Part shown: positions 27,257 through 35,653 of the stretch, one piece after another
How positions within the stretch are numbered: position 1 is the stretch's first letter
Layout: each line of letters opens with the position of its first letter
NCBI GenBank assembly: GCA_046263155.1
Contig: JBHELF010000056.1
Location: forward strand, 1-58,045
Source: DATADF01 sp046263155
Lineage (GTDB): Bacteria > Actinomycetota > CADDZG01 > WHSQ01
Reading direction: 5' to 3'
Length of the DNA: 58,045 bases
Made by a program: the position numbers and the translations under genes
The notes under the pieces: model-generated
The model's database searches: none
Told to the model about the DNA's origin: nothing
What the model saw: the letters and a program-made list of their open reading frames with translations, nothing else

Positions 27257-28723
27257 GTGAGCATCCAGGTCTATAACACCCTGAAGCGCAGCGTCGTTCC
27301 GCTTGAAACGCGCTCGCCTAACAAGGTGGGGATGTATGTCTGCGGCCCTACGGTCTACAACCACGCGCACATCGGCAACTTCCGCAGCCTCATCTGGTTC
27401 GACTTGATTCGCCGTTATCTGACCTACCGGGGCTTCGCGGTTACCTACGTCATGAACTTCACCGACGTGGACGACAAGATCATCGACCGGGCCGCGCTCG
27501 AGCAGCTACCTGCCGATGCCGTTGCGAAGAAGTACGAGCAAGCCTTCCTAGAGGCATCGTCGGCGCTCGGCCTGTCGCCCGCCGACATTGTCTGCCGCGC
27601 GACGGATCACATCGACGACATGATCAAGGCCATCCAGGGACTCGTCGAGAAGGGCGTGGCATACGAGGCCGAGGGCAATGTGTGGTTTGCGGTGGAATCG
27701 TTTCCCGGCTACGGGAAGCTGTCGGGGCGGACACTCGATGACATGCGCGCCGGGGAACGAATCGAACCTCACCCCAGCAAGCGTCACCCGCTTGATTTCG
27801 CACTGTGGAAGGCGGCGCGCGAGGCCGAGCCGTCGTGGGACTCACCGTGGGGGCCGGGCCGTCCCGGATGGCACATCGAGTGCTCTGTCATGTCGACGCG
27901 CTACCTCGGAATGGGTTTCGACATACACGGTGGGGGGACCGATCTGATCTTTCCGCACCACGAAAACGAGATTGCTCAGGCCGAGGCCTTGGCGGACGAG
28001 GAGCCGTTCGTTCGCCACTGGCTTCACTCCGGAATGGTGCAGATGGAGCAAGAGAAGATGTCGAAGTCGCTGGGAAACTTCGTGCTCGCGAAGGATGTGG
28101 TGCAGATCTACCCGCCCGAGGTCATCCGGTACTGGGCCCTGATGTCGTCTTATCGGAGCCAGCCGGTCTTCTCCGAAGCGTCCGTGGACGACGCCGGGCA
28201 GGCATACGAAAGGTGGCGAAACTTCATCGTCGCGGCCGAGCACGCGCTCGGCGAACCAATCGCGGAGAGCCGAGATCTGCCGCGGCGTCCGATGGGTAGC
28301 GAGACCCAAGGCAACGACCCGCTTGCTCCTTTCATAGAGGCCATGGACGACGACTTCAATTCGGCCGAGGCATTTGCCGCGATCCATGAACTTGTGCGCC
28401 GGGCCAACAAACATGTGGAGGGTGCTCAAGAGCAACGCGATGAAGACGTGCGTGTGCTGCGAGATCTGCTGGCGGCTTTTATCGAAGCGACGGCTGTGCT
28501 CGGTTTCGCCTTCCCCCGTGCCGCAGTACCCGAGCTCACGGAACACCTCCTCGATTTCCTGCTCGAGCTACGTGAGACGGCGCGCGCGGAGAAGGCGTTC
28601 GAGCGGGCGGACTCGATCAGAGAGAAGCTGAGCGATTGGGGTGTCGTGATCGAGGACACTCCCGGGGGACCGCGCTGGCGGCTCGCGGATTCGCCGCGGA
28701 TGGCCGATGAGACTGAGGGCTAA
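27257..28723 (+). CDS. cysS: Cysteinyl-tRNA synthetase
   Basis: Class I synthetase charging tRNA-Cys. The ATP-binding HIGH motif is HIGNFRSL within CGPTVYNHAHIGN, whose Cys is a zinc ligand together with those in ECSVM and HHENEIAQ. The KMSKS motif is KMSKSLGNF. A DALR-like helical anticodon domain follows (about 350-470). Length 488 is normal. GTG 27257 lies 9 bases after the ispF stop. Its last 17 bases overlap the rlmB start, so translational coupling is likely. Confidence 0.96.
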   Translation: MSIQVYNTLKRSVVPLETRSPNKVGMYVCGPTVYNHAHIGNFRSLIWFDLIRRYLTYRGFAVTYVMNFTDVDDKIIDRAALEQLPADAVAKKYEQAFLEASSALGLSPADIVCRATDHIDDMIKAIQGLVEKGVAYEAEGNVWFAVESFPGYGKLSGRTLDDMRAGERIEPHPSKRHPLDFALWKAAREAEPSWDSPWGPGRPGWHIECSVMSTRYLGMGFDIHGGGTDLIFPHHENEIAQAEALADEEPFVRHWLHSGMVQMEQEKMSKSLGNFVLAKDVVQIYPPEVIRYWALMSSYRSQPVFSEASVDDAGQAYERWRNFIVAAEHALGEPIAESRDLPRRPMGSETQGNDPLAPFIEAMDDDFNSAEAFAAIHELVRRANKHVEGAQEQRDEDVRVLRDLLAAFIEATAVLGFAFPRAAVPELTEHLLDFLLELRETARAEKAFERADSIREKLSDWGVVIEDTPGGPRWRLADSPRMADETEG

Positions 28724-29546
28724 CCGCGAGGAAAACATCCTCCCTGGGCCGCGCGCCGTCGCCGAGGCACTGAGGGCCGGTACTTCGATACAGCGCGTCC
28801 TGCTCGCACAGCGCCTGCGCCCCTCACCGGGTCTGGCAGAGATCCGACGTCTCGCCAACGAAGGGTCGATTCCGATCCGTGTAGTTCCCACTACGGAGCT
28901 CGATCGTCTTGCCCGCGGCGTCCGCCATCAGGGCGTCGTCGCGGTCACAGCCCCCTTCAACTATTCATCCTTTGGTGCGCTTCTCCACGGCGAGAGTGCC
29001 GCGCTTCTGTTCCTCGACGGAGTCAGCGATCCTCAAAACCTGGGCTCCCTTATTCGCTCCGCCGAATGTGCGGGTTTTTCGGGGGTCGTAATCCCCACTC
29101 ATCGTTCCGCCGGCGTGACGGCGACGGTGCGGCGAGTATCTGCGGGAGCGGCCGAGGTAATTCCGGTGGCCCGTGTCACCAACCTGGGCCGAAGTATCGA
29201 GGCCGCCAGGGAGTCGGGGTTGTGGGTCATCGGCCTGGACGAGAGGGCGCACGAGGACATCTGGTCGTCGGATCTTCTCGAGACCCCCGTGGGCCTCGTC
29301 CTCGGGGCCGAGGGAAAGGGAATATCCCCGGGAGTCAGGGGGCATTGCGATGGTTTCGTCCGCATTCCCGTCGGAGGGCAACTGAGCTCGCTGAACGTGG
29401 GGGTCGCCGGAGCCCTGGCCATGTTCGAGGTCGCCCGCAAGCGAATCCGGGCGGGGGCGGATACCCTGACGCCCGGCGACGATGACAGACACGATCCGAG
29501 TCACAGGCGAAGACGAGGATCTCGTCGCACAGGCCCGCAAGGGTGA
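28707..29546 (+). CDS. rlmB: 23S rRNA (guanosine-2'-O-)-methyltransferase RlmB, TrmH/SpoU family
   Basis: SPOUT-class methyltransferase expected to modify a guanosine in 23S rRNA. The N-terminal substrate-binding domain begins ILPGPRAVAEAL. The catalytic domain has the family motifs LFLDGVSDPQNLGSLIRSA (motif 1), GLVLGAEGKGIS (motif 2) and IPVGGQLSSLNVGVAGALAM (motif 3, AdoMet knot). The usual C-terminus (FEVARKR) is at about residue 251; a further 28 residues rich in Asp, His and Arg run into the next gene, overlapping sigH-like coding sequence by 65 bases. It could equally act on tRNA, as TrmH paralogues do. Confidence 0.9.
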   Translation: MRLRANREENILPGPRAVAEALRAGTSIQRVLLAQRLRPSPGLAEIRRLANEGSIPIRVVPTTELDRLARGVRHQGVVAVTAPFNYSSFGALLHGESAALLFLDGVSDPQNLGSLIRSAECAGFSGVVIPTHRSAGVTATVRRVSAGAAEVIPVARVTNLGRSIEAARESGLWVIGLDERAHEDIWSSDLLETPVGLVLGAEGKGISPGVRGHCDGFVRIPVGGQLSSLNVGVAGALAMFEVARKRIRAGADTLTPGDDDRHDPSHRRRRGSRRTGPQG

Positions 29547-30105
29547 CGAGAAGGCCCTCGAGGCGCTGTTAGCGCGCTACCGCCACTACGCCCGCGCAAA
29601 GGCGCGGGCTTATTTCTTAGCGGGCGCGGACAAGGACGACATCATCCAGGAAGGGATGATCGGACTCTTCAAGGCCGTGCGCGATTTCGACCCGGGCCAT
29701 CGGATCGCGTTTCGAGCGTTCGCCGAACTCTGCATAACCCGGCAGATCATCACCGCGATTAAGACCGCCACGCGGCAAAAGCACATCCCGCTGAATTCCT
29801 ACGTGTCGCTGAACAAACCGCTGACGCAGGAGTCCGGCGACGACCGCACGATGATGGAGTCGCTCGGAGGGACGGAGGTTCTCGACCCGGCGGAACTGGT
29901 CGTCTCGGCCGAGGAGATCGCCGCGATCCGAGAGGTCCTGGCGCGCGTCCTGTCCGCTCTCGAGACGGACGTCCTTCATCTCTACATGGAGGGCAAGTCG
30001 TACCAGGAGATCGCGGAGGCGCTGGGGCGCCACGTGAAATCGATCGACAACGCGCTACAGCGAATCAAGCGCAAGCTCGAGCAGCACGTCTCCGTCCGCC
30101 GCTGA
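29482..30105 (+). CDS. RNA polymerase sigma factor, SigH (Sigma-30)-like
   Basis: 207 residues. Region 2 appears as DLVAQARKGDEKALEALLARY and DDIIQEGMIGLFKAVRDFDP; the latter pattern with the FRAFAELCITRQIITAIK helix is typical of the SigH sporulation/stationary-phase group of Firmicutes. Region 4 is ALETDVLHLYMEGKSYQEIAEAL followed by the recognition helix KSIDNALQRIKRKLEQH. SigH-like factors occur in several early-branching actinobacteria, where no sporulation role is established. It overlaps rlmB by 65 bases at its 5' end. No anti-sigma gene is adjacent. Confidence 0.85.
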   Translation: MTDTIRVTGEDEDLVAQARKGDEKALEALLARYRHYARAKARAYFLAGADKDDIIQEGMIGLFKAVRDFDPGHRIAFRAFAELCITRQIITAIKTATRQKHIPLNSYVSLNKPLTQESGDDRTMMESLGGTEVLDPAELVVSAEEIAAIREVLARVLSALETDVLHLYMEGKSYQEIAEALGRHVKSIDNALQRIKRKLEQHVSVRR

Positions 30106-30236
30106 TCCCGTCGATCTCCAGGTTGTGAGTTTCGAAAATCCGCACTCCCGACGTTCAGAAAGATTCTGGCCGACCACAGGTTGAAGTAGGCATCTTCTGC
30201 CCCACCCGGAAGTACGCTGGCAGGCGGGTCTGTGTC

Positions 30237-30309
30237 GCCGGGTTAGCTCAGCTGGCAGAGCAGCTGTTTTGTAAACAGCAGGCCGTCGGTTCGAATCCGA
30301 CACCCGGCT
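30237..30309 (+). tRNA. tRNA-Thr (anticodon TGT)
   Basis: 73-nt cloverleaf. The acceptor GCCGGGT (30237-30243) pairs with ACCCGGC (30302-30308). The D arm is GCTC...GAGC. The anticodon stem GCTGT/ACAGC encloses loop TTTGTAA with TGT at positions 34-36. The T arm contains GGTTCGAATCC. CCA is not encoded. Confidence 0.95.
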
Positions 30310-30336
30310 CGATGACTAAGCTGCGCGGAGATACCC

Positions 30337-31614
30337 GTGGCCAATGAGCTAGATACCGAGCCCCTGCCGGCCCACGACTCCGCGTGGGACACGGCCCTCG
30401 CGCAGCTCGACGAGGTCGCTGAACTGATGGGCCTCGCTCCGGGCGTCCACGAGACTCTCCGCGCCCCCAAGCGCGCGCTGATCGTCTCGATCCCTTTCCG
30501 GATGGACGACGGGACGACCCGCGTCTACGAGGGTTTCCGAGTGCATCACAACGTGACGCGCGGCCCGGCCAAGGGCGGCATTCGCTATCACCCCGGTGTC
30601 GGGCTCGACGAGGTCAAGGCGCTCGCCATGTGGATGACGTGGAAGTGCGCCATCGCCGGCATCCCGTTTGGGGGCGCGAAGGGTGGCGTCAAGGTGGATC
30701 CGCGGGCCCACACACGCGGCGAGCTCGAGCGCATGACGCGCCGCTACGCCTCGGAGATCCTTCCGCTCATCGGACCCGAACGCGACATCCCGGCCCCCGA
30801 CATGAACACCGACGAAGAGATCATGGCCTGGATGATGGATACCTACTCGATGAACCAGGGCTACTCGGTTCCCGGAGTGGTCACCGGGAAGCCGGTATCG
30901 ATCGGAGGCTCCAAGGGGCGGGCCGGAGCCACCTCGCGCGGCGTGTTGTACTCGATCTTCTCGACGTTGAAGGCATTGGGGATCGGAATCGACGAGGTCA
31001 GCGTCGCGATCCAGGGCTACGGCAAGGTGGGCGGCTTCGCGGCGCAGCTGATGCACGACGCGGGGTGCCGGGTCGTGGCGGTGTCGGATCTCGAGGGCGG
31101 CCTTTATCGCGATAAGGGTCTCGACCCTGAGGCGATCAATCGGCACAAGCGCGAGGCCGGCACGGTGGCCGGGTACGCGGGGGCCGAAGCCATCAGCAAC
31201 GAAGAGCTGCTCGAGATCGAATGCGACGTCTTGGTCCCGGCCGCGATCGAGGGCGTGATCACGGTCAAGAACGCCGATGCCGTGCGTGCGCGGGTCATCT
31301 GCGAAGCCGCGAACGGTCCGATCACCTTCGAGGCCGACAAGATCCTGAACGAGCGCGAAATTTTCGTGGTCCCCGACATCGTCGCCAACTCCGGCGGGGT
31401 GACGGTGTCGTACTTCGAATGGGTTCAGGACATCCAGGCCTACTTCTGGGATGAGGAAGAGGTCAACGATCGGCTCCGTCAGATCATGGAGCGATCCTTC
31501 GACGCGGTCCACGGGCTGGCCGAGGACAAGGGTCTGTCGATGCGTCAGGCCGCCCATTGGATCGGAGTGGGCCGCGTCGCCGAAGCCCACCTCACTCGGG
31601 GGCTGTTCCCCTAG
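30337..31614 (+). CDS. Glutamate dehydrogenase (Glu/Leu/Phe/Val dehydrogenase family)
   Basis: Interconverts glutamate and 2-oxoglutarate plus ammonia. The substrate site motif KGGIRYHPGVGLDEVKALAM, the catalytic Lys in IPFGGAKGGVKVDP and the Asp in PAPDMNTDEEIMAWMMD are present. The C-terminal Rossmann domain has VAIQGYGKVGGFAAQLM, with a following acidic residue suggesting NAD(H) preference (ASDLEG). Length 425 is typical of hexameric catabolic enzymes. The GTG start is 27 bases after tRNA-Thr. The 31615-31707 gap shows no gene. Confidence 0.93.
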   Translation: MANELDTEPLPAHDSAWDTALAQLDEVAELMGLAPGVHETLRAPKRALIVSIPFRMDDGTTRVYEGFRVHHNVTRGPAKGGIRYHPGVGLDEVKALAMWMTWKCAIAGIPFGGAKGGVKVDPRAHTRGELERMTRRYASEILPLIGPERDIPAPDMNTDEEIMAWMMDTYSMNQGYSVPGVVTGKPVSIGGSKGRAGATSRGVLYSIFSTLKALGIGIDEVSVAIQGYGKVGGFAAQLMHDAGCRVVAVSDLEGGLYRDKGLDPEAINRHKREAGTVAGYAGAEAISNEELLEIECDVLVPAAIEGVITVKNADAVRARVICEAANGPITFEADKILNEREIFVVPDIVANSGGVTVSYFEWVQDIQAYFWDEEEVNDRLRQIMERSFDAVHGLAEDKGLSMRQAAHWIGVGRVAEAHLTRGLFP

Positions 31615-31707
31615 CTTCTGTGGATTACGCATTCCCGGCGAGGGCTGTGGATAACTCCCGCCGGTGAAATCCGTCACCGCCCGGGGGCCCGGCACTAGGC
31701 TCGACTT

Positions 31708-31977
31708 ATGGATGAACTGAACGCGCGGGACATCGACATGCTGGACTTCGAAAGAACGTGGTGGAAGCATGCCGGCGTAAAGGAGCAAGCGATACGCGAG
31801 CGCTTCGACATGTCGGCTACGCGCTACTACCAACTTCTTAACGACTTGCTCGAGAACCCTGTCGCCCTGGAACACGATCCGATCCTCGTGAAACGGCTGA
31901 AGCGGCTACGCACGTATCGGCAACGCCAGCGGGTTGCTCGTTTGCTCGGCGCGGAATACAGCCCCCAGAAGCGTTAG
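31708..31977 (+). CDS. DUF3263 family protein
   Basis: An 89-residue protein matching the actinobacterial DUF3263 pattern: LDFERTWWKHAGVKEQAIRE, then FDMSATRYYQLLNDLLENPV, resembling a sigma/HTH-like helix-turn-helix in which the tyrosine-rich helix would contact DNA. The C-terminus is basic (RLKRLRTYRQRQRVARLLG). No function is established. It sits 11 bases upstream of a LytR_C protein, a pairing that is also common in other actinobacteria. The ATG is clear; no strong ribosome-binding site is visible. Confidence 0.85.
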   Translation: MDELNARDIDMLDFERTWWKHAGVKEQAIRERFDMSATRYYQLLNDLLENPVALEHDPILVKRLKRLRTYRQRQRVARLLGAEYSPQKR

Positions 31978-31988
31978 GACCCGCCCGG

Positions 31989-32537
31989 ATGGGGCGGCAC
32001 TCCTCCTCCCGCCAATGGACCTTCTATAAATCGCTCGCCTCGTGGAGCTTCCCCTGGCTCGTCATGGCCGCGGTCGCGGGGGCTGCGGTGTGGTTCGCGG
32101 TCGCGGCTCTGGGTCGGGAGGAACTAAGCCCTCCCGCGCCACCGCAGGCCGACGTGACCATCGTCGAGGAGACCCCGAGCCCGTCGCCCACACCCACTCC
32201 GGAGTTGGTGAAGCCGTCGCCGACGATCTCCGTCGAGCCGGCCGAGCCCGTCCCGCCCCTGATCACGGACGTAAGCGTTCAGGTGCTGAACGCGACCTCG
32301 AATCCGGATGCCGGCGACCGAATGGCCGCGCGTCTGACGGATCTCGGCTTCCAGATCGTTACGGTCCAACCCGCGGGACAGTCCTATGAGCTGACCACCG
32401 TTTTTTGGTCGCACGACGGCGCCGAGGCCGCGGCGCGCGCGTTGGCCAAGCGATACGGATGGCAGGCGGCAGAGCGCCCGGAGAACCTCTCCGAGACGGT
32501 CGACCTTCATGTTGTCGTGGGAGCGGACCAGGTCTAG
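31989..32537 (+). CDS. LytR C-terminal domain (LytR_C) membrane protein
   Basis: 182 residues. A short basic N-terminus is followed by one membrane helix (about 20-42), a Pro/Thr/Ser-rich linker (about 45-90, with PSPSPTPTPELVKPSP), and a LytR_C domain (about 92-180) beginning VQVLNATSNPDAGDRMAARL. LytR_C domains sit outside the membrane and are found with envelope-assembly proteins; this one lacks the LytR-CpsA-Psr catalytic domain. It probably functions in cell-envelope maintenance. The stop overlaps that of the convergent lipoprotein gene by 4 bases. Confidence 0.85.
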   Translation: MGRHSSSRQWTFYKSLASWSFPWLVMAAVAGAAVWFAVAALGREELSPPAPPQADVTIVEETPSPSPTPTPELVKPSPTISVEPAEPVPPLITDVSVQVLNATSNPDAGDRMAARLTDLGFQIVTVQPAGQSYELTTVFWSHDGAEAAARALAKRYGWQAAERPENLSETVDLHVVVGADQV

Positions 32538-33340
32538 ACTTCGCTCGAGCGCACAATCTCCAAGTCGAGAACGAACGAGAGCGAACCAGAAAGCGGGGCC
32601 TGCGCGCGACCGCGGGCGACGCGCAGCTCGAAAGTTCCACTCGTCGTCGATTCAGCCGACGTGAGAAAACCTCCAGCGATATCAAACTTCGCCGTGATGT
32701 CAGTCAAGGCTTCACCGTTCAGCGTGGCCCGACCCTGGGGAAGTGACACCGTCCACGACAAGGGGCCGCGCCCGGAGTAGGACAGATGCGCGGTCTGCCT
32801 TCCGATTTCGGTATCCAGCCTCTCCAACGTGCCGCGGATCTCAGTGCCGCCGAGCCCCACCTCGCTGCCGACCCCGAGCGGTGCCGCCCACGTATCGAAT
32901 AGACCCACGGAAAACGCGGGGAGCGGAACGCGGAAGGTTCCGATGAGGGTTCTCTCCTCGGGCCTTAGTACGCGGGCTGGAATGCCGTTGATCTCCAAGA
33001 CCTCTTGAACGCCCCCGTCCGTTCCCACACGGAGTTTGAATGACCGACGCTCCGCGCCCGGTGCGAGCAGTCCCGCGCCGGACGCTTCTTGGGGAAACAT
33101 CGATACCTCCATCGTGGCGTTACCCGCTTCGACCTTCTCGACGGTCTCGCGGACTCTGATCAGGAGGCTCGACGTCCCGCCGCCTCCACCCCCGATGTCC
33201 CATTCCGCTGTTGCGTTTGCCCTCATGAGATATTCGGTGGTGGTACCGGCACTGAACCGATAGCTAAGCGTTATCTCGTCGCTGCGGCAGCTCGCGCACA
33301 GGAGGGTAAGCACCACGACGACGACTCTTAGACGAGACAT
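32534..33340 (-). CDS. Lipoprotein of unknown function (DUF6263-like)
   Basis: 268 residues with a clear lipoprotein signal (VLTLLCASC, Cys at about 18). The mature part is predicted beta-rich: repeated strands such as ITLSYRFSAGTTTEYLM, a Gly run (GGGGGG) after WDI, and a terminal VARGRAQAPLSGSLSFVLDLE. The overall layout (signal, YRFxxGxxxxY start, paired halves) resembles DUF6263 lipoproteins, but I hold that match loosely. No catalytic motif is visible. Its start lies only 26 bases from the divergent otsB start, so the promoters must overlap. Confidence 0.7.
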   Translation of the reverse strand: MSRLRVVVVVLTLLCASCRSDEITLSYRFSAGTTTEYLMRANATAEWDIGGGGGGTSSLLIRVRETVEKVEAGNATMEVSMFPQEASGAGLLAPGAERRSFKLRVGTDGGVQEVLEINGIPARVLRPEERTLIGTFRVPLPAFSVGLFDTWAAPLGVGSEVGLGGTEIRGTLERLDTEIGRQTAHLSYSGRGPLSWTVSLPQGRATLNGEALTDITAKFDIAGGFLTSAESTTSGTFELRVARGRAQAPLSGSLSFVLDLEIVRSSEV

Positions 33341-33366
33341 AAAGAAAGTGTAGGTAGCCTTCGTCG

Positions 33367-34152
33367 ATGTCCGACAACGTCATGGCCCAGTTCTTGGCGC
33401 ACCCGGAGCAGGCGGGCGTTTTCTTCGATTTTGACGGGACGCTTTCAGAGATCGTTTCTCGTCCCGAGAATGCGCGCCCCGTCGAGGGCGTACCCGATCT
33501 GTTGCGAACCTTGGCCGCCCGCTTTGCATTGGTCGCTGTCGTCTCCGGTAGACCGGCATCCGAACTGATGGAGTGGCTCGGGTCGGATGGCGTAGAGATC
33601 TGGGGGCTCCACGGGGCCGAATCGACTCGCGAAGGCAGCGTGCATCTGGCCGAGGAATTGAAGCCCTTCGTTCCTCTGATGCACAAGGTCAAGGGCGAGT
33701 GTGAGGAGGCAATCGCCCGCATGGAGCTCACAGGGGTCAAGCTCGAGGACAAGGGGGCCATTCTGGCTCTCCATTTCCGGAACGCAGCCGATGGAACGTG
33801 GGCCCGCAACCGCTTGGCCGGCTTGATCGACGAGGTCTGCGCCCTGCACGGGCTGCGTTCAGTTGAAGGTCGGATGGTTTTCGAGTTGCGGCCTCCGGTC
33901 GAGCTGTCCAAAGGGAGAGTGCTGATCAGGCGCGCTCTTTCTCTTGACCTGCGTGCCGCGGCATTCGTGGGAGACGACCCCGTCGACCTCCCGGCCTTCG
34001 ATGCGCTCGACGACCTGGCAGCGGAGGGAGTTCTGGCGGTTCGGGTGGCCGTCTCCTCGGCGGAGTCGCCGCCCGAACTCATCGATCGAGCGGACCTAGT
34101 TCTGGAGGGCCCTCGTGGTGTGACTGCTTGGCTCCGCGAGCTGGCGAGTTAA
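33367..34152 (+). CDS. otsB: Trehalose-6-phosphate phosphatase
   Basis: HAD-superfamily enzyme removing phosphate from trehalose 6-phosphate. The catalytic DxDGT motif is FFDFDGTLSEIV, with Asp21 as nucleophile and Asp23 as acid/base. Later motifs are VVSGRPASELMEW (motif II Ser), GLHGAE, and the motif III/IV region with Lys (KGRVLIRRAL) and FVGDDPVDLPAFDAL. Length 261 is normal. It is convergent with otsA (4-base stop overlap), so trehalose synthesis and dephosphorylation genes are neighbours but not one operon. Confidence 0.93.
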   Translation: MSDNVMAQFLAHPEQAGVFFDFDGTLSEIVSRPENARPVEGVPDLLRTLAARFALVAVVSGRPASELMEWLGSDGVEIWGLHGAESTREGSVHLAEELKPFVPLMHKVKGECEEAIARMELTGVKLEDKGAILALHFRNAADGTWARNRLAGLIDEVCALHGLRSVEGRMVFELRPPVELSKGRVLIRRALSLDLRAAAFVGDDPVDLPAFDALDDLAAEGVLAVRVAVSSAESPPELIDRADLVLEGPRGVTAWLRELAS

Positions 34153-35609
34153 AACGCACTCATCGGTTTCGCCCGGCGTGCGATGGAGCGAAGGTCTTCG
34201 ATCTGAGGCCCTATCCAGTCCTCCGGTTGCCGCGCCTGGACAAGCCCGCGAAGCATCTGAGCGCGCCGAGAACGCTCTTCGCGAGGTAAATCGATCGCCT
34301 GTTTGAGCGCTTGAGCTGTGGCTTCGACGTCATGAGGCTCCTCCAACGAGATCGCCGCCTCCCGAAGTTCGTGCCACGATCCCGCGCCGCGTGAGAGAAC
34401 GAGAGCACCATCGCGCTCGTTGATTGCGGGACCCTCTTTGGCCACGAGGTTCATCCCGTCCATAATCGGGTTAACGAGAAGAACGTCGTAAACGAGCAAT
34501 GCTCCCAGCGTGCGGTCGAAGTCGTCCGCCATGTACAGGCTTATCGAGTCCGGGAAGCGCTGATTTATCTCGGCGACGCAGCTCCTTATTTGCTCGGCGT
34601 AGGCGCGGTACTCCGGGAGGGCCTCTCGCGAGGGATACAGACAAGCCACGAATCGACATCTCTCGAGTAGTTGGGCGTCGTCCCCGACCAGTCGCTCGAA
34701 TGCCCGGAACCCCCGCACGATGTTCTTTGAAGGCTCGATCCGATCGGCACGAGCCAGAATGGTCGTAGCTTCGCCCAGCTCTTCGCGAAATCGCTGAGCC
34801 CAGTCCCGTGCTCGAGGCGTGGCCGACCTTGTCTTCAGGTTCTGTGCATCGACAGGAATCGGATAGCTGCGGACCCAGACGCGGCGCTCGCGCTCCCGCA
34901 CCCACCCCTCGGTGTGGTCGACATCGTGTCCAAGCTCCTCGGCGCATTGCATGAACGCCTCACCCCAGGCGCGCACATGGAAACCCAACAGGTCGGCTCC
35001 GAGCATGCCTTCGATGAACTCGCTCGGGATGGGTGACGGAAGCGGGCGCAACCCTTGTGGTCCGCAGAACGAGGAATGTGTGAAGTGGGCTATCGGCTGA
35101 TCGGGCCTGAGCGCCCGCAGATGGCGCGCCGCAGTCGCGAGGTGATAGTCCTGTAGAAACACCAATCCTTCGGTCGGCGAGTTGCCGGCGATCGTTTCGG
35201 CAAAGAGCTTGTTGACCGGGTCGTATCCGTTGCTCCAGGCATCGACCTCTCGCGGGCCGAAGGGTTCACTCTGAACTTCCTTCCAGAGGCAGTGATTGGC
35301 GAACCAGAGCATGCGATTGGCCACCGTGTCGTAGTAATCCGAATAGGTGTCGGATGGGATATCGAGCAGAAGGACGCGGTATCCCAGTCGCTCAGGGAGT
35401 CGCTCGTTCTCACCGGCAGCCACGGCTTCCCGGTCGAGAGGTGAAGCCGCCGTGGCGATCCAAACGGCTCGGTCGCCCAGCCGGCGAGCGACGGGGTGCA
35501 ATGCACCCGATAGGCCACCCGCGCCGCGCTTGATACCGAATCCCTTCTCGTCGCGTGTGAAGGAGACCGGTCCTCTGTTGGAGGCAAGAACGACGTCGAA
35601 TTCGTCCAC
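34149..35609 (-). CDS. otsA: Trehalose-6-phosphate synthase (GT20)
   Basis: Transfers glucose from a nucleotide sugar to glucose 6-phosphate. The 486-residue GT20 fold shows the N-terminal loop LASNRGPVSFTRDEKGFGIKRG, the VFLQDYHLATAARHLR segment with the conserved His region, RADRIEPSKNIVRGFRAFER for the nucleotide-sugar site, and NPIMDGMNLVAKEG near the C-terminus. These give confident family placement. A GTG start is used. The product likely serves as a compatible solute or cell-envelope precursor. Confidence 0.93.
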   Translation of the reverse strand: MDEFDVVLASNRGPVSFTRDEKGFGIKRGAGGLSGALHPVARRLGDRAVWIATAASPLDREAVAAGENERLPERLGYRVLLLDIPSDTYSDYYDTVANRMLWFANHCLWKEVQSEPFGPREVDAWSNGYDPVNKLFAETIAGNSPTEGLVFLQDYHLATAARHLRALRPDQPIAHFTHSSFCGPQGLRPLPSPIPSEFIEGMLGADLLGFHVRAWGEAFMQCAEELGHDVDHTEGWVRERERRVWVRSYPIPVDAQNLKTRSATPRARDWAQRFREELGEATTILARADRIEPSKNIVRGFRAFERLVGDDAQLLERCRFVACLYPSREALPEYRAYAEQIRSCVAEINQRFPDSISLYMADDFDRTLGALLVYDVLLVNPIMDGMNLVAKEGPAINERDGALVLSRGAGSWHELREAAISLEEPHDVEATAQALKQAIDLPREERSRRAQMLRGLVQARQPEDWIGPQIEDLRSIARRAKPMSAF

Positions 35610-35653
35610 TACATCGACATCGTAGAGGGCTAGCGCCGGGGGATACTTCCATC

